From positions 1,978,622 through 2,042,621 of the forward strand of contig JAOSJZ010000001.1 of NCBI GenBank assembly GCA_027493885.1: DNA of 64,000 nt, written 5' to 3'. A program made the position numbers and the translations under genes. This DNA comes from Gaiella sp. (lineage in GTDB: Bacteria > Actinomycetota > Thermoleophilia > Gaiellales > Gaiellaceae). Under the pieces are notes generated by a model. It saw only the letters and a list, made by a program, of their open reading frames with translations. It was not told where the DNA came from and searched no databases. Shown here piece by piece: positions 10,694-19,855 of this stretch (positions are counted from its first letter, which is position 1; each line of letters starts with the position of its first letter).

Positions 10694-13216
10694 ATGGCGA
10701 CGAACGATCCGCTCGGCGCCGGCCGCATCGAGACGCGCGAGCTCGAGGAGGAGATGCGGTCGAGCTTCCTCGACTACGCGATGAGCGTGATCGTCTCGCG
10801 TGCGCTGCCGGACGTGCGCGACGGCTTGAAGCCCGTCCACCGGCGCGTGCTCTACGCGATGAACGAGCTCGGCCTCCAACCGGGCAGGCCGCGGATCAAG
10901 TGCGCCAGGGTCGTCGGCGACACGATGGGCAAGTACCACCCGCACGGCAACCAGGCGATCTACGACGCCCTCGTCCGGATGGCACAGCCCTTCTCGCTGC
11001 GCTACCCGCTCGTCGACCCGCAGGGGAACTTCGGGAACGTGGACGGGTACCCGGCGGCCGCGGAGCGCTACACCGAATGCCGGCTCTCCGCGATGGCGAT
11101 GGAGCTGCTCCGCGACATCGGGGACGACACGATCGACTTCGAGCCGAACTACGACGGCACCGCCCAGCAGCCGTCGGTGCTCCCCGCCCGCTTCCCGAAC
11201 CTCCTCGTCAACGGCTCCTCGGGCATCGCCGTCGGAATGGCGACGAACATGCCGCCGCACAACCTCGCCGAGGTCGTCGACGCGATCGTCGCGCTCATCG
11301 ACGACCCGGCCGCCGACGTCGACCGGCTCAGCCGGCATCTGAAGGGGCCGGACTTCCCGACCGGGGGCATCGTCCTCGGCCGTGAGGGGATTCGCGAGGC
11401 GTACCGCTCCGGCCGCGGGCGGATCGTCGTCCGGGCGCGCGCGCACGTCGAGGAGCTCCGGGGTGGCAAGTCGGCGATCGTCGTCACCGAGCTGCCGTAC
11501 GGCGTCAAGAAGGGCGGCGACGACGGTGTGATCACGAAGATCGCCGACCTCGTCCGGGACGGCGTCCTCACCGAGATCCCGAACACGGCGTCGGGCGTGA
11601 AGGACCTCTCGGACAAGTCGGGGATGAGGATCCAGATCGAGCTCAAGCGCGACGCGATCCCGCAGGTCGCCCTGAACAAGCTCTACAAGCACACGGCCCT
11701 GCAGACGACGTTCGGCTACAACGCCGTCGCGCTCGTCGACGGCGTCCCGCGGACGCTGTCCCTGCTCGAGCTGATCCGCCACTATCTCGACCACCAGCGC
11801 GAGGTCGTCACGCGGCGCCTCAAGTACGAGCTGCGGAATGCCGTTCGCCGCGCGCACATGCTCGAGGGCCTGCTGATCGCGCTCGACAACCTCGACGCCG
11901 TGATCGAGACGATCCGCGCCTCGGCGTCGACCGACGAGGCGCGCGAGGCGCTGATCGAGAGATTCTCGCTCTCCGAGATCCAGGCGCAGGCGATCCTCGA
12001 CATGCGGCTGCGCGCCCTCACCGGCCTCGAGCGGAAGCGGCTGCAGGACGACTACGCCGATCTCCAGGAGCGGATCGGCGAGCTGCGCGAGATCCTCGGC
12101 GACGAGAAGCGCATCGACGGCGTGATCCGCGAGGAGCTCGTCGAGCTCCGGGAGCGCTTCGGGCGGAACGACGACCGCCGCACCGAGATCGCCGCCAGCG
12201 AGGGGTCGCTCGAGCTCGAGGACATGATCGCCGAGGAGGACATGGTCATCGCGATCACCCGCTCCGGCTACATCAAGCGGCTGCCCGTCACGAGCTACCG
12301 CGAGCAGCGACGCGGCGGGATCGGCGTCATGGGCATGGAGATGAAGGACGACGACTACATCGAGCACCTCTTCGTCGCCTCGACGCACGACTTCATCCTC
12401 TTCTTCACGACCGTCGGCAAGGTCTACCGGCTGAAGGTGCACGAGCTTCCGCTCGGGTCGCGCCAGTCCAAGGGCCGCGCGATCGTCAACCTCCTCCCGC
12501 TGCGTCAGGACGAGCTGATCCGTGCGGTGATCGCGACCCGGAACTTCGAGGAGGCGAAGTACCTCGTCTTCGCCACGAAGAAGGGGATTGTCAAGAAGAC
12601 CGAGTTCAGCGAGTACAACACGCCGCTCAAGGCCGACGGGATCATCGCGCTCAAGATGCGCGAGGACGACGAGCTCATCGGCGTCCGGCTCTCCGACGGA
12701 GACGACGACATCCTGATGGTCTCGCGCATGGGCCAGGCGGTGCGGTTCTCCGAGAAGGACGTTCGCCCGATGGGGCGTCCGGCCTCGGGCGTCGCGGGCA
12801 TGAAGCTCCGCGCGGGCGACGAGGTGATCGAGGTCGACATCGCCGACGACGACGCCGACCTGCTCGTCGTCACCGAGAACGGCTGGGGCAAGCGCACCCG
12901 CGTGTCCGACTACCCCGTGAAGGGTCGCGGCACGATGGGTGTCAAGACGGCGCAGCTCGTCGAGGGCAAGGGTCGCCTCGCCGGCGCGCGCATCGTCCGC
13001 GACGGCTACCAGGTGATGCTCATCTCCGACGGCGGCACCGTGATCCGCACCGCGGTCGACGGGATCAAGCGCTCCGGCCGCGCGACGCAGGGCGTGATCG
13101 TGATGCGTCTCCGCGAGGGCGAGCAGGTCTCGAGCCTCGCCCCGGTGGTCGGCTCGGACGAGGACGAGGGTCCTGGCGTCGACGGTGAGGAGGGGTCTGG
13201 CACCGAAGGTGCCTGA
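10694..13216 (+). CDS. gyrA: DNA gyrase subunit A
   Basis: Breakage-reunion subunit of gyrase, 840 aa. The catalytic Tyr is near residue 126 in [15 protein letters not shown]. The C-terminal wrapping domain carries a GyrA-box-like [10 protein letters not shown], which marks gyrase rather than topoisomerase IV. The quinolone-resistance region reads [20 protein letters not shown], so the positions equivalent to E. coli Asp82-Ser83 are Asn-Gln while Asp87 is kept. ATG 10694 lies 4 bp after gyrB. The C-terminal tail is acidic and low-complexity, and its last codons form a strong hairpin. Confidence 0.97.
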   Translation: MATNDPLGAGRIETRELEEEMRSSFLDYAMSVIVSRALPDVRDGLKPVHRRVLYAMNELGLQPGRPRIKCARVVGDTMGKYHPHGNQAIYDALVRMAQPFSLRYPLVDPQGNFGNVDGYPAAAERYTECRLSAMAMELLRDIGDDTIDFEPNYDGTAQQPSVLPARFPNLLVNGSSGIAVGMATNMPPHNLAEVVDAIVALIDDPAADVDRLSRHLKGPDFPTGGIVLGREGIREAYRSGRGRIVVRARAHVEELRGGKSAIVVTELPYGVKKGGDDGVITKIADLVRDGVLTEIPNTASGVKDLSDKSGMRIQIELKRDAIPQVALNKLYKHTALQTTFGYNAVALVDGVPRTLSLLELIRHYLDHQREVVTRRLKYELRNAVRRAHMLEGLLIALDNLDAVIETIRASASTDEAREALIERFSLSEIQAQAILDMRLRALTGLERKRLQDDYADLQERIGELREILGDEKRIDGVIREELVELRERFGRNDDRRTEIAASEGSLELEDMIAEEDMVIAITRSGYIKRLPVTSYREQRRGGIGVMGMEMKDDDYIEHLFVASTHDFILFFTTVGKVYRLKVHELPLGSRQSKGRAIVNLLPLRQDELIRAVIATRNFEEAKYLVFATKKGIVKKTEFSEYNTPLKADGIIALKMREDDELIGVRLSDGDDDILMVSRMGQAVRFSEKDVRPMGRPASGVAGMKLRAGDEVIEVDIADDDADLLVVTENGWGKRTRVSDYPVKGRGTMGVKTAQLVEGKGRLAGARIVRDGYQVMLISDGGTVIRTAVDGIKRSGRATQGVIVMRLREGEQVSSLAPVVGSDEDEGPGVDGEEGSGTEGA

Positions 13217-13220
13217 CCCC
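13192..13220 (+). terminator. Hairpin spanning the gyrA stop codon
   Basis: GGGGTCTGGCACC (13192-13204), loop GAA, GGTGCCTGACCCC (13208-13220): 12 of 13 positions pair. The stop codon TGA (13214-13216) is inside the right arm. No T-run follows, so it may be a U-less terminator, an mRNA 3'-end protector or a REP-type palindrome that has become part of the coding sequence. Confidence 0.5.
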
Positions 13221-13252
13221 GGGACGCTCCCGCCAGCCCTACGCGTGGTGTA

Positions 13253-13277
13253 TAGCACGTGGTGCTAGCATCGGCGT
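13253..13277 (+). promoter_or_regulatory. Operator and leaderless -10 box of the RHH/MazF-like module
   Basis: TAGCAC-GTG-GTGCTA (13253-13267) is a perfect 6-bp inverted repeat around 3 bp. It overlaps TAGCAT (13266-13271), which ends 6 bp before ATG 13278 and would be the -10 box of a leaderless transcript. An operator on the -10 box is the usual autoregulatory layout of type II toxin-antitoxin modules, bound by the RHH antitoxin. Confidence 0.55.
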
Positions 13278-13487
13278 ATGGCCTCGATCCGCACAACCGT
13301 CACGCTGGACGAATCCCTGGCCGACCGGGCACGCTCGCTCGGGATCAATATCTCCGCTGCCGCACGTGATGGCGTGGAAGCTGCCGTGAACGCGGCGCTT
13401 GCGGCCGCCGACCGGGTCGCCTACGAGCGCGCGCCGGAGCGGATCGACCCGTTCTGGGTCCGAGCGGAGGCCTGGCCCGAGGAGTGA
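13278..13487 (+). CDS. Ribbon-helix-helix antitoxin, CcdA-like
   Basis: 69-aa protein. Its N-terminus SIRTTVTLDESLADRARSLG has the beta-strand plus helix pattern of a ribbon-helix-helix DNA-binding fold, and INISAAARDGVEAAVNAAL is the second helix. The acidic, Trp-containing C-terminus (PFWVRAEAWPEE) would bind the toxin. The pattern resembles CcdA-type antitoxins although the partner looks MazF-like. ATG 13278 is set by the -10 box 6 bp upstream. Its stop overlaps the toxin start as GTGA. Confidence 0.75.
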   Translation: MASIRTTVTLDESLADRARSLGINISAAARDGVEAAVNAALAAADRVAYERAPERIDPFWVRAEAWPEE

Positions 13488-13792
13488 GCCGCGGCGACGT
13501 CTGGTTGGCGGAGGTGGGTCGCAAGCGGCGGCCCGTGCTCGTGTTGACCCGCTCCGAGGTGATCGGCGCGCGTCGACTCGTGACTGTCGCCGAGATCACG
13601 ACATCGATGCGAGGCATCGCACCCGAAGTGGATTTCGATCACCATGAAGCCGGGCTCGATCACCCGTCTGTCGTCAACTGCGACGGTATCCATACGGTCG
13701 CCCAGACATCGCTCGTGGAGCGGGTCGGAGCGGTCGACGACGTCACGATGATCCGCGTTTGCTCGGCGATCGGCTACGCCCTCGGCTGCTGA
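13484..13792 (+). CDS. MazF/PemK/CcdB-fold toxin (type II growth inhibitor)
   Basis: 102-aa protein starting SRGDVWLAEVGRKRRPVLVL, the first strands of the PemK/MazF barrel (RGDVW, then RPVLVLT). LVTVAEITTSMRGIAPEV and LDHPSVVNCDGIHTVAQTSL follow the family pattern. MazF proteins are sequence-specific mRNA or tRNA endoribonucleases; the target here is unknown. GTG 13484 overlaps the antitoxin stop. The pair sits alone between gyrA and a minus-strand operon. Confidence 0.8.
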   Translation: MSRGDVWLAEVGRKRRPVLVLTRSEVIGARRLVTVAEITTSMRGIAPEVDFDHHEAGLDHPSVVNCDGIHTVAQTSLVERVGAVDDVTMIRVCSAIGYALGC

Positions 13793-13793
13793 C

Positions 13794-13813
13794 GAGGAGG
13801 CGGGATTCGAACC
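13794..13813 (-). other. tRNA 3'-end-like fragment
   Basis: On the minus strand this reads GGTTCGAATCCCGCCTCCTC, which looks like a tRNA T-loop, the 3' half of the T-stem and the acceptor strand. The 5' half of the T-stem does not pair (CATGG against CCCGC), so no complete tRNA folds. It starts two bases after the toxin stop codon. It may be a remnant or attachment site left by an integrated element, or chance. Confidence 0.3.
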
Positions 13814-13887
13814 ATGGCCGCCGTGCCGCAGGACCTTCGGCCACCGATCGCCGCTTCCCTCGGGCGTGCTCCGGGTCTCGGTCTCGG

Positions 13888-14094
13888 CTACGAGTCGACG
13901 AGCGCCACGACGACCACGACGCCGAGGACGACGACGGCGAGCACGACGAGGCCCTCGACGAGGGTCTGCAGCGCCGTGCGGCCGGCATCCTCGACCTGAT
14001 TCGCTCCGGCGACCCGGCGCACGCCGCGCACGGCGGCCGCCGCGAGTGGAACCAGGACGAGAAGGACGACGAGGACGCCCAGAAGCGTCCGCAC
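13888..14094 (-). CDS. Small two-helix membrane protein downstream of the SPFH gene
   Basis: 68 aa with hydrophobic segments VLVVLLVLVPLAAAAV near the N-terminus and LVEGLVVLAVVVLGVVVVVA near the C-terminus, joined by a short polar stretch. GTG 14094 abuts the last base of the SPFH stop, so it is probably co-transcribed with it. No family recognised. The strong membrane pattern and the position argue for a real gene, but GC-rich DNA can produce such frames by chance. Confidence 0.5.
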   Translation of the reverse strand: MRTLLGVLVVLLVLVPLAAAAVRGVRRVAGANQVEDAGRTALQTLVEGLVVLAVVVLGVVVVVALVDS

Positions 14095-14862
14095 CTACTC
14101 ACCCTTCAGCCGGTGGATCCCCAGGGTCTCGAGGAACTCGATCGGGATCGGGAACACGATCGTCGAGTTCTGCGTCGCGCCGATCTCGAGCAGCGTCTGC
14201 AGGTAGCGCAGCTGCACGGTGATCGGCTCCTGCGCCATCACCGCGGCGGCGTCCTTGAGCCGCTCGGAGGCCTGATACTCGCCCTCGGCCGAGATCACCT
14301 TCGCGCGCCGCTCGCGCTCGGCCTCGGCCTGGCGGGCCATCGCGCGCTGCATGTCGCCGGGAATCTCGACGTCCTTCACCTCGACGATCGAGACCTTGAT
14401 GCCCCAAGGAGACGTCGCCTCGTCGATGATCGACTGGAGGATCTGGTTGATCTTGTCGCGCTCCGAAAGGAGCTCGTCGAGAACGTGCTGGCCGAGCACG
14501 GAGCGGAGCGTCGTCTGCGCGATCTGCGAGGTCGCGACCATGTAGTTCTCGACCTGCACGATCGCCGCCTTGGGCTCGACGATCCGGAAGTACGCGACAG
14601 CGTTGACGCGCACGGGGACGTTGTCCTTCGTGATCACCTCCTGCGGAGGCACGTTCAGCGTCACCGTGCGCAGGTCGACGCGCTCCATCTTGTCGATGAA
14701 CGGGATGATCACGAACAGGCCGGGACCCTTGGGCTCGGGGAGCAGCCGGCCGAGGCGGAAGATGACGCCGCGCTCGTACTCGCGCGTGATCTTCACCGCG
14801 GCGAAGAGGATCAGGATCAGGATGACGACGACGACTGCGACGACGATCAGCGCGATGTCCAT
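14095..14862 (-). CDS. SPFH/Band 7 (stomatin/slipin) membrane protein
   Basis: 255-aa stomatin-like protein: one N-terminal transmembrane segment ([18 protein letters not shown]), then the SPFH domain [14 protein letters not shown] and [20 protein letters not shown], and a C-terminal helical part with [20 protein letters not shown]. Stomatins scaffold membrane microdomains and pair with NfeD proteases that cut them. ATG 14862 overlaps the nfeD stop (ATGA), supporting a functional pair. Confidence 0.92.
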   Translation of the reverse strand: MDIALIVVAVVVVILILILFAAVKITREYERGVIFRLGRLLPEPKGPGLFVIIPFIDKMERVDLRTVTLNVPPQEVITKDNVPVRVNAVAYFRIVEPKAAIVQVENYMVATSQIAQTTLRSVLGQHVLDELLSERDKINQILQSIIDEATSPWGIKVSIVEVKDVEIPGDMQRAMARQAEAERERRAKVISAEGEYQASERLKDAAAVMAQEPITVQLRYLQTLLEIGATQNSTIVFPIPIEFLETLGIHRLKGE

Positions 14863-16174
14863 CAGGCCCTTTCGGTCGGGTGCGGTGATCCTACGACGAG
14901 CTCGAGGTCGTCCTCGACGGACTCGACGCTGACGCGCTCGCCGGGGACGAGCTTCCTGCCGTCTGCGGAGCGTGCGCGCCAGAGCTCTCCGCCGACAGTC
15001 ACCCATCCGTCGCGGCGGACGACGCCCTCGCCTCCGACCATGCTGCCGACGCCGACCTCGACGGGGTTGCGGCGGGCTTTCACGACCCGTGTGAGGGCGA
15101 CGCCGAGCATGAGCGCGAGCGTGCCCGCGATCGCGATCGCGGTCCAGAGCGAGACCTGATAGGCAGGCCCGGCGGGATCGAAGAGCATGAGCGCGCCGAT
15201 CACGAACGTCACGGCGCCGGCGAGCGTGAGCGCTCCGTGGCTGACGACGAACGCCTCGGCGACGAAGAGCCCGGCGGCAAACAGCATCAGGAGCACGCCC
15301 GCGGCCGAGACAGGCAGCACCTGGAGCCCGTAGAGGCCGACGAGGAGCGAGATGACGCCCACCGTGCCGGGCAGGATCAGCCCGGGGTTCCAGAGCTCGA
15401 CGACGATTCCGACCAGCCCGAGCGAGAGCATGAGCGCGATGATGTTCGGGTCGATCAGCACGTCGAGCGCTCGCTTCCAGAAGCCCATCTCGACCCGCTC
15501 GACCTGTGCTCCGGCGGTATGGAGGACCATGCCCTTCGGCACGGTCTTGGTACCGTCGATCCGCTCGAGCAGCACCGGCACGGTCGGTGCGATGACGTCG
15601 ATCACGCCCTTCTGCAGAGCCTCTCGCGCGCCGAAGTTGGCGGCGTCGCGCACCATCGCCTCGGCCGCGTCGGCGTTCCGCCCATGCTCCCGCGCGAGCT
15701 CGGCGATGTAGGCGGCGGCGTCGTTGACGACCTTCTTGCGGAGGTCCTTGCCGAGGTCGTCGCCGGTCGCCGAGATCGGGGTCGACGACCCGATGTTCGT
15801 CTGAGGGGCCATCGCGAGCACGTCCGCCGCCTGTCCGATCACCGCTCCGGCCGAGTCTGCGCTCGATCCCGGCGGTGCGACGTACACGACGACCGGCACT
15901 TTCAGCCGAGCATCGTCTTGACGATCTCGCGCATCGAGGAGCCGAGCCCGCCGGGCGTGTCCATCTCGATCACGACAGCCGAGAACCCGTCTCGCTCGGC
16001 CCGGTGCATCTCGCCCTGGAGGTAGTCCTGGGTGACGGGATTCACGTCGTTGTCGAACTCGACGACGAGGACCCGCGGTGCCTCGGGCGCCGCCGAAGCG
16101 GGCAACGCGACGAGCAGCGCGACGACGCCCGCTGCGAGAAGCAACCGAAGCGCCCGCACGGCCAGCGTGTCCAC
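14862..16174 (-). CDS. NfeD-family membrane serine protease (ClpP class), frameshifted
   Basis: The N-terminal part has a signal peptide ([20 protein letters not shown]), then [18 protein letters not shown] and [19 protein letters not shown] up to a stop at 15902. The next frame resumes [20 protein letters not shown], with the catalytic Ser in DSAG, several membrane helices and a C-terminal OB-fold ([15 protein letters not shown]). One added base between about 15899 and 15911 joins them into a 437-aa protein of family length. There is no homopolymer here, so a real mutation is possible; GTG 15899 could allow reinitiation. Partner of the downstream SPFH gene. Confidence 0.85.
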
Positions 16175-16295
16175 GACGATTTCGACTCTAGCAACCGCGT
16201 TCTAGGCTGCCCGTTGCCCAGGTAAGCATTCCGTCAGGGAGGGGTCACGGGGGTTGCCGGAGAAGGCGTGCTACGTCACGCTGGCTTCCTTCCCG

Positions 16296-18386
16296 ATGAT
16301 CCGTCGCCTCCTCGTCGTCCTCGGCATCGCGCTCACGCTCCCCGCGTCGGCGTCGGCCGGCCTCGCGACGCTCCAGGTGCGCGAGCTGCCGCTGCGTGCC
16401 GAGCGCACGCTGGCGGCCACGGTCGCGACCCGGGAGTTCCAGCTCGCCGGGATCCACTGGCAGGGCCCCGGCCGGCTCGAGCTCCGGATCAGGACGCCGC
16501 GCGGCTGGTCGGCCTGGCGACCGGTCGTCGAGGGCGAGACCGACGCGCCGGACGCAGGCGTCCGCGAGGGCCGCGCGTCGCGAGGCTGGCGGCTGGGCGC
16601 CCCCATTTGGGTCGGTCGCGGCCGGGGGCTCGAGGTTCGCGCGATCGGCCGGGTCACGCGCGCGCGGGCGCTCACGGTGCGCAGCCCCGTCTCGAAGGTC
16701 CCGTTGCGAGCGACGCTCGCGGCCGGCGCGCCGCAGATCGTCCCGCGGAGCGCGTGGCAGGCGGACGAGTCGATTCGCAGGGAGAAGCCGGCCTACGCCG
16801 ACACGCTGCGCATGGCGTTCGTCCACCACACGGCGGGGACCAACGACTACACGCGCCTGCAGGCGCCCGCGATCGTCCGTGCGATCGAGCTGTACCACGT
16901 CCAGGGGAACGGCTGGAACGACATCGGCTACAACGCGCTCGTCGACCGCTTCGGAACGGTTTACGAGGGGCGCTACGGCGGCATCGACCGGAACGTCGTC
17001 GGTGCGCATGCGAAGGGGTTCAACACCGGCGCGTTCGGGATCGCCGTGATGGGCGACTTTCGTACGGTCGAGGCGCCCGCGCCCGCAGGCGACGCGCTCG
17101 TCCGCACGCTCGCCTGGCGGCTCGACCTCGCGCACCTCGACGCGCTCGCGACCTTCAACGGGATCTCGTCGGGCAACGAGCGGTTCGCGCCGGGGATCCC
17201 GGTGTTCCTGCGCGCGATCTCCGGCCACCGGGACACGGGGCTCACGACCTGCCCGGGCCAGCGCCTCTACGACCTGATCCCGACGATCGCCAGGCGGGTC
17301 GCGGCGCTCGGCCTGCCGAAGCTCTACGATCCCGCGGTCGCCGCCGACGAGTCGGGCGGCACGCGCTTCACCGCGCGGCTCTCGGCGCCGCTCCCGTGGA
17401 CCGTGACCGTCGCCGACGGGAGTGGGCTCGAGCTCGCGCGCGGCGAGGGGTCGGGCACCGCGGTCGACTGGACGTGGCTGCCTCCGGGCGCCGTCCCCGC
17501 CGGCGCGCGGTGGCGGATCGAGTCGCCCGGTGCGACTCCTGCCGAAGGCGTGCTCTCGGCGGCGGCGACCGGCGCGCTGGCCCTCACGTCCGTCCGCTCC
17601 GAGCCGGGGACGATCACGCCGAACGGAGACGGGCAGGCCGACATCGCGACCGTGTCGTACACCCTGAGCGCCAACGCGAACGTCGCGGTGGCCGTTCTCG
17701 ACGCGACCGGCGCATCGGTCACGGAGATCGAGGCGAAGCAGTGGCGCCGGGCCGGGCCGCGTACCGCCACCTTCGACGGAACGAGCGTTCCGGACGGTGC
17801 CTACGTCATCCGGGTGTCCGCGAGCGCGACCGGCGGTCGGACGGCTTCGGTCGACGTTCCCGTCACGGTGACGCGGACGCTCGGGCGCATCGCGCTGGCC
17901 GCGGCCGCCTTTTCGCCGAACGGTGACGGCCGCGACGACGCGCTCTCGCTCACCGTTCCCCTCACCGCGCCAGCGACGCTCACGGTGCGGATCCTGCGCG
18001 ACGGCCGCTGGGTGGCGACGCCGTTTCAGGGCGAGGTCGAGTCGGGACCGCAAACGGTGACCTGGGACGGGCGGAAGCGAATCGGGAAGGCGCGCGACGG
18101 GTCGTACGTCGTGTCCGTCGAGGCGGTCGACGCGGTCGGGACGGCGACGGTCGAGCTGCCGTTCGTCCTCGACGCGACGTCGCCCGTCGTTCGCGTCGTC
18201 TCGGCGGTTCCGCCGCGGCTGTGGGTGTCCGAGGCCGCGACCCTCGTCGCGCGGGTCAACGGCGCGCGACGCACCCTGCGCCCGGCGGGCCCCGGGACGC
18301 TCCGGATCCCGCGGATCGAGCGGGTACGCACTCTCGTGGTCGTCGCGCGTGACGCGGCGGGCAACACGGCGACGCTCCGGCGCTGA
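16296..18386 (+). CDS. Secreted N-acetylmuramoyl-L-alanine amidase with FlgD-like repeats
   Basis: 696 aa. The signal peptide (MIRRLLVVLGIALTLPASAS) supports ATG 16296. After a beta-rich N-terminal region the amidase_2/PGRP domain spans about residues 155-340: PRSAWQADESIR, FVHHTAGTNDY (zinc His), GIDRNVVGAHAKGFNTGAFG, and SGHRDTGLTTCPG with the second zinc His and Cys. Two FlgD-like Ig segments follow, each starting with a PNGDGQAD/PNGDGRDD motif near 460 and 560. It should cleave cell-wall peptide stems outside the cell. Confidence 0.9.
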   Translation: MIRRLLVVLGIALTLPASASAGLATLQVRELPLRAERTLAATVATREFQLAGIHWQGPGRLELRIRTPRGWSAWRPVVEGETDAPDAGVREGRASRGWRLGAPIWVGRGRGLEVRAIGRVTRARALTVRSPVSKVPLRATLAAGAPQIVPRSAWQADESIRREKPAYADTLRMAFVHHTAGTNDYTRLQAPAIVRAIELYHVQGNGWNDIGYNALVDRFGTVYEGRYGGIDRNVVGAHAKGFNTGAFGIAVMGDFRTVEAPAPAGDALVRTLAWRLDLAHLDALATFNGISSGNERFAPGIPVFLRAISGHRDTGLTTCPGQRLYDLIPTIARRVAALGLPKLYDPAVAADESGGTRFTARLSAPLPWTVTVADGSGLELARGEGSGTAVDWTWLPPGAVPAGARWRIESPGATPAEGVLSAAATGALALTSVRSEPGTITPNGDGQADIATVSYTLSANANVAVAVLDATGASVTEIEAKQWRRAGPRTATFDGTSVPDGAYVIRVSASATGGRTASVDVPVTVTRTLGRIALAAAAFSPNGDGRDDALSLTVPLTAPATLTVRILRDGRWVATPFQGEVESGPQTVTWDGRKRIGKARDGSYVVSVEAVDAVGTATVELPFVLDATSPVVRVVSAVPPRLWVSEAATLVARVNGARRTLRPAGPGTLRIPRIERVRTLVVVARDAAGNTATLRR

Positions 18387-18410
18387 CACGGGATCGCTCC
18401 CCGTCCCGAG

Positions 18411-18422
18411 TACACTCGCCCC
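18411..18422 (+). promoter_or_regulatory. Leaderless -10 box of the fab operon
   Basis: TACACT (18411-18416) followed by six bases and GTG 18423. No Shine-Dalgarno sequence is present, and the spacing fits transcription starting at the start codon. It would drive fabZ-fabH-fabD-fabG-fabF. Confidence 0.6.
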
Positions 18423-18863
18423 GTGACCCCCGCCCCGCCCTTCGGGCGCGACCAGATCGAGTCGATCCTGCCGCACCGCGATCCCTTCCTCCTGCTCGAC
18501 GAGGTCGTCGAGCTCGTGGCGGGCGAGCGCGTCGCCGCGACCTACCGGGTGCCGGAGGACGGCTGGTGGTTCGCGGGCCACTTCCCGGCCCGCCCCGTGA
18601 TGCCAGGCGTTCTCATCGTGGAGGCGATGGCGCAGACGGGGGCCGTCGCCGTGCTCGCCGAGGAGGAGAACCGCGGGCGGATCGCGTTCTTCGCGGGGAT
18701 CGACGACTGTCGCTTCAAGCGCGTCGTCTCGCCCGGCGAGACGCTCTCGCTCGCATGCGAGATCGACACCGTTCGCGGTCCGATCGGACGCGGCAAGGCG
18801 ACGGCGCACGTCGGCGACGAGCTCGCCGCGCGCGGCACCCTGACGTTCGCGGTGGAGCGATGA
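18423..18863 (+). CDS. fabZ: 3-hydroxyacyl-ACP dehydratase FabZ-like
   Basis: Hot-dog-fold dehydratase of type II fatty-acid synthesis, 146 aa. ILPHRDPFLLLDEVVEL is the N-terminal signature, GHFPARPVMPGVLIVEAMAQ holds the catalytic His and the helix entry, and FAGIDDCRFKRVVSPGETL is also typical. GTG 18423 is fixed by the -10 box 6 bp upstream. First gene of the fab cluster; its stop overlaps the fabH start. Confidence 0.92.
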   Translation: MTPAPPFGRDQIESILPHRDPFLLLDEVVELVAGERVAATYRVPEDGWWFAGHFPARPVMPGVLIVEAMAQTGAVAVLAEEENRGRIAFFAGIDDCRFKRVVSPGETLSLACEIDTVRGPIGRGKATAHVGDELAARGTLTFAVER

Positions 18864-19855
18864 TCGGCAGCGCGAACGGCACGAGGGTCGGGATCACGGG
18901 GCTCGGGGTCTGCGTCCCGGAGCGCGTCGTCACGAACGACGATCTCGCCCGGCACGTGGACACCTCCGACGAGTGGATCGTCGAGCGGACGGGGATCCAC
19001 GAGCGCCGCATGATCGCCGAGGATCAGGCGCTCACCGATATCGCACTGCCGGCTGCTCAGGCAGCGCTCCAGGACGCGCGCATCGGCGAGGGGGACGTCG
19101 ACCTGATCATCTGCGCGACTGTCACGCCGGACATGATGTTTCCGACGGCCTCCGCGCTCATCGCGGATTCGCTGGGGGCCCGAGACGCTGCCGCCTACGA
19201 CCTGCTCGCCGGCTGCACCGGGTTCATGTACGCCGTCGCGCAGGCCTACGGGATGCTCGCCGCCGGGCTTTCCCGCCGCGCGCTCGTGATCGGCGGCGAC
19301 GTCCTCTCGTCGATTCTCGACTGGACAGACCGCTCGACGCTCGTCCTCTTCGGCGACGGCGCCGGCGCGGTGGTGATGGAGCCCGTCGGGCACGGCGGCT
19401 TCCTCGGCTTCGAGCTCGGCGCCGACGGCGGCGGCGGCGTCCACCTGCAGCTTCCGGGCAGCGGCTCGCGAAAGTTCGAGAGCCCCGAGTCGATGCTCAG
19501 GATGAACGGCCGCGAGGTCTACAAGTTCGCGACCCGGGTGATGGTCTCGTCCGCCGAGGCCGTGCTCGCCGAATGCGGCCGTACCATCGACGAGGTCGAC
19601 GTCTACGTCCCCCACCAGGCGAACAAGAGGATCATCGACCACGCGGTCGGTAAGCTCGGCGTCCCTCCCGAGCGAACGGTGGTGAACGTGGATCGGTTCG
19701 GCAACACGTCGTCAGGCTCCATCCCTCTCGCGCTGGCCGACGCGCGGGCCGACGGGCGCCTGCGCGACGGCGCCCTCGTCCTGATGACGGGCATGGGAGC
19801 GGGGTTGACGTGGGGCTCTGCGCTCCTCGAGTGGACGGACAGGAGGAGTGCATGA
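18860..19855 (+). CDS. fabH: 3-oxoacyl-ACP synthase III
   Basis: Initiating condensing enzyme. The catalytic triad is visible: Cys in LLAGCTGFMYAV (about residue 118), His in VPHQANKRI (about 252) and Asn in RFGNTSSGSIP (about 282). TSDEWIVERTGIHERR is the family N-terminal motif. Length is 331 aa. ATG 18860 overlaps the fabZ stop (ATGA), and its stop overlaps fabD. Confidence 0.95.
   Translation: MIGSANGTRVGITGLGVCVPERVVTNDDLARHVDTSDEWIVERTGIHERRMIAEDQALTDIALPAAQAALQDARIGEGDVDLIICATVTPDMMFPTASALIADSLGARDAAAYDLLAGCTGFMYAVAQAYGMLAAGLSRRALVIGGDVLSSILDWTDRSTLVLFGDGAGAVVMEPVGHGGFLGFELGADGGGGVHLQLPGSGSRKFESPESMLRMNGREVYKFATRVMVSSAEAVLAECGRTIDEVDVYVPHQANKRIIDHAVGKLGVPPERTVVNVDRFGNTSSGSIPLALADARADGRLRDGALVLMTGMGAGLTWGSALLEWTDRRSA

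Noticed and set aside
13794..13880. Complete tRNA gene on the minus strand
   Set aside because: The T-loop and a plausible D-arm can be drawn, but the T-stem does not pair and no anticodon stem forms. Kept only as a tRNA-like fragment.
14862..15899. Separate complete gene starting at GTG 15899
   Set aside because: It begins in the middle of the NfeD protease fold and the missing N-terminal part is directly upstream in another frame. Treated as one frameshifted gene.
16245..18809. Long open frame antisense to the amidase and fabZ
   Set aside because: Arg/Pro/Asp-rich shadow translation; the plus-strand genes have signal peptide and catalytic motifs.
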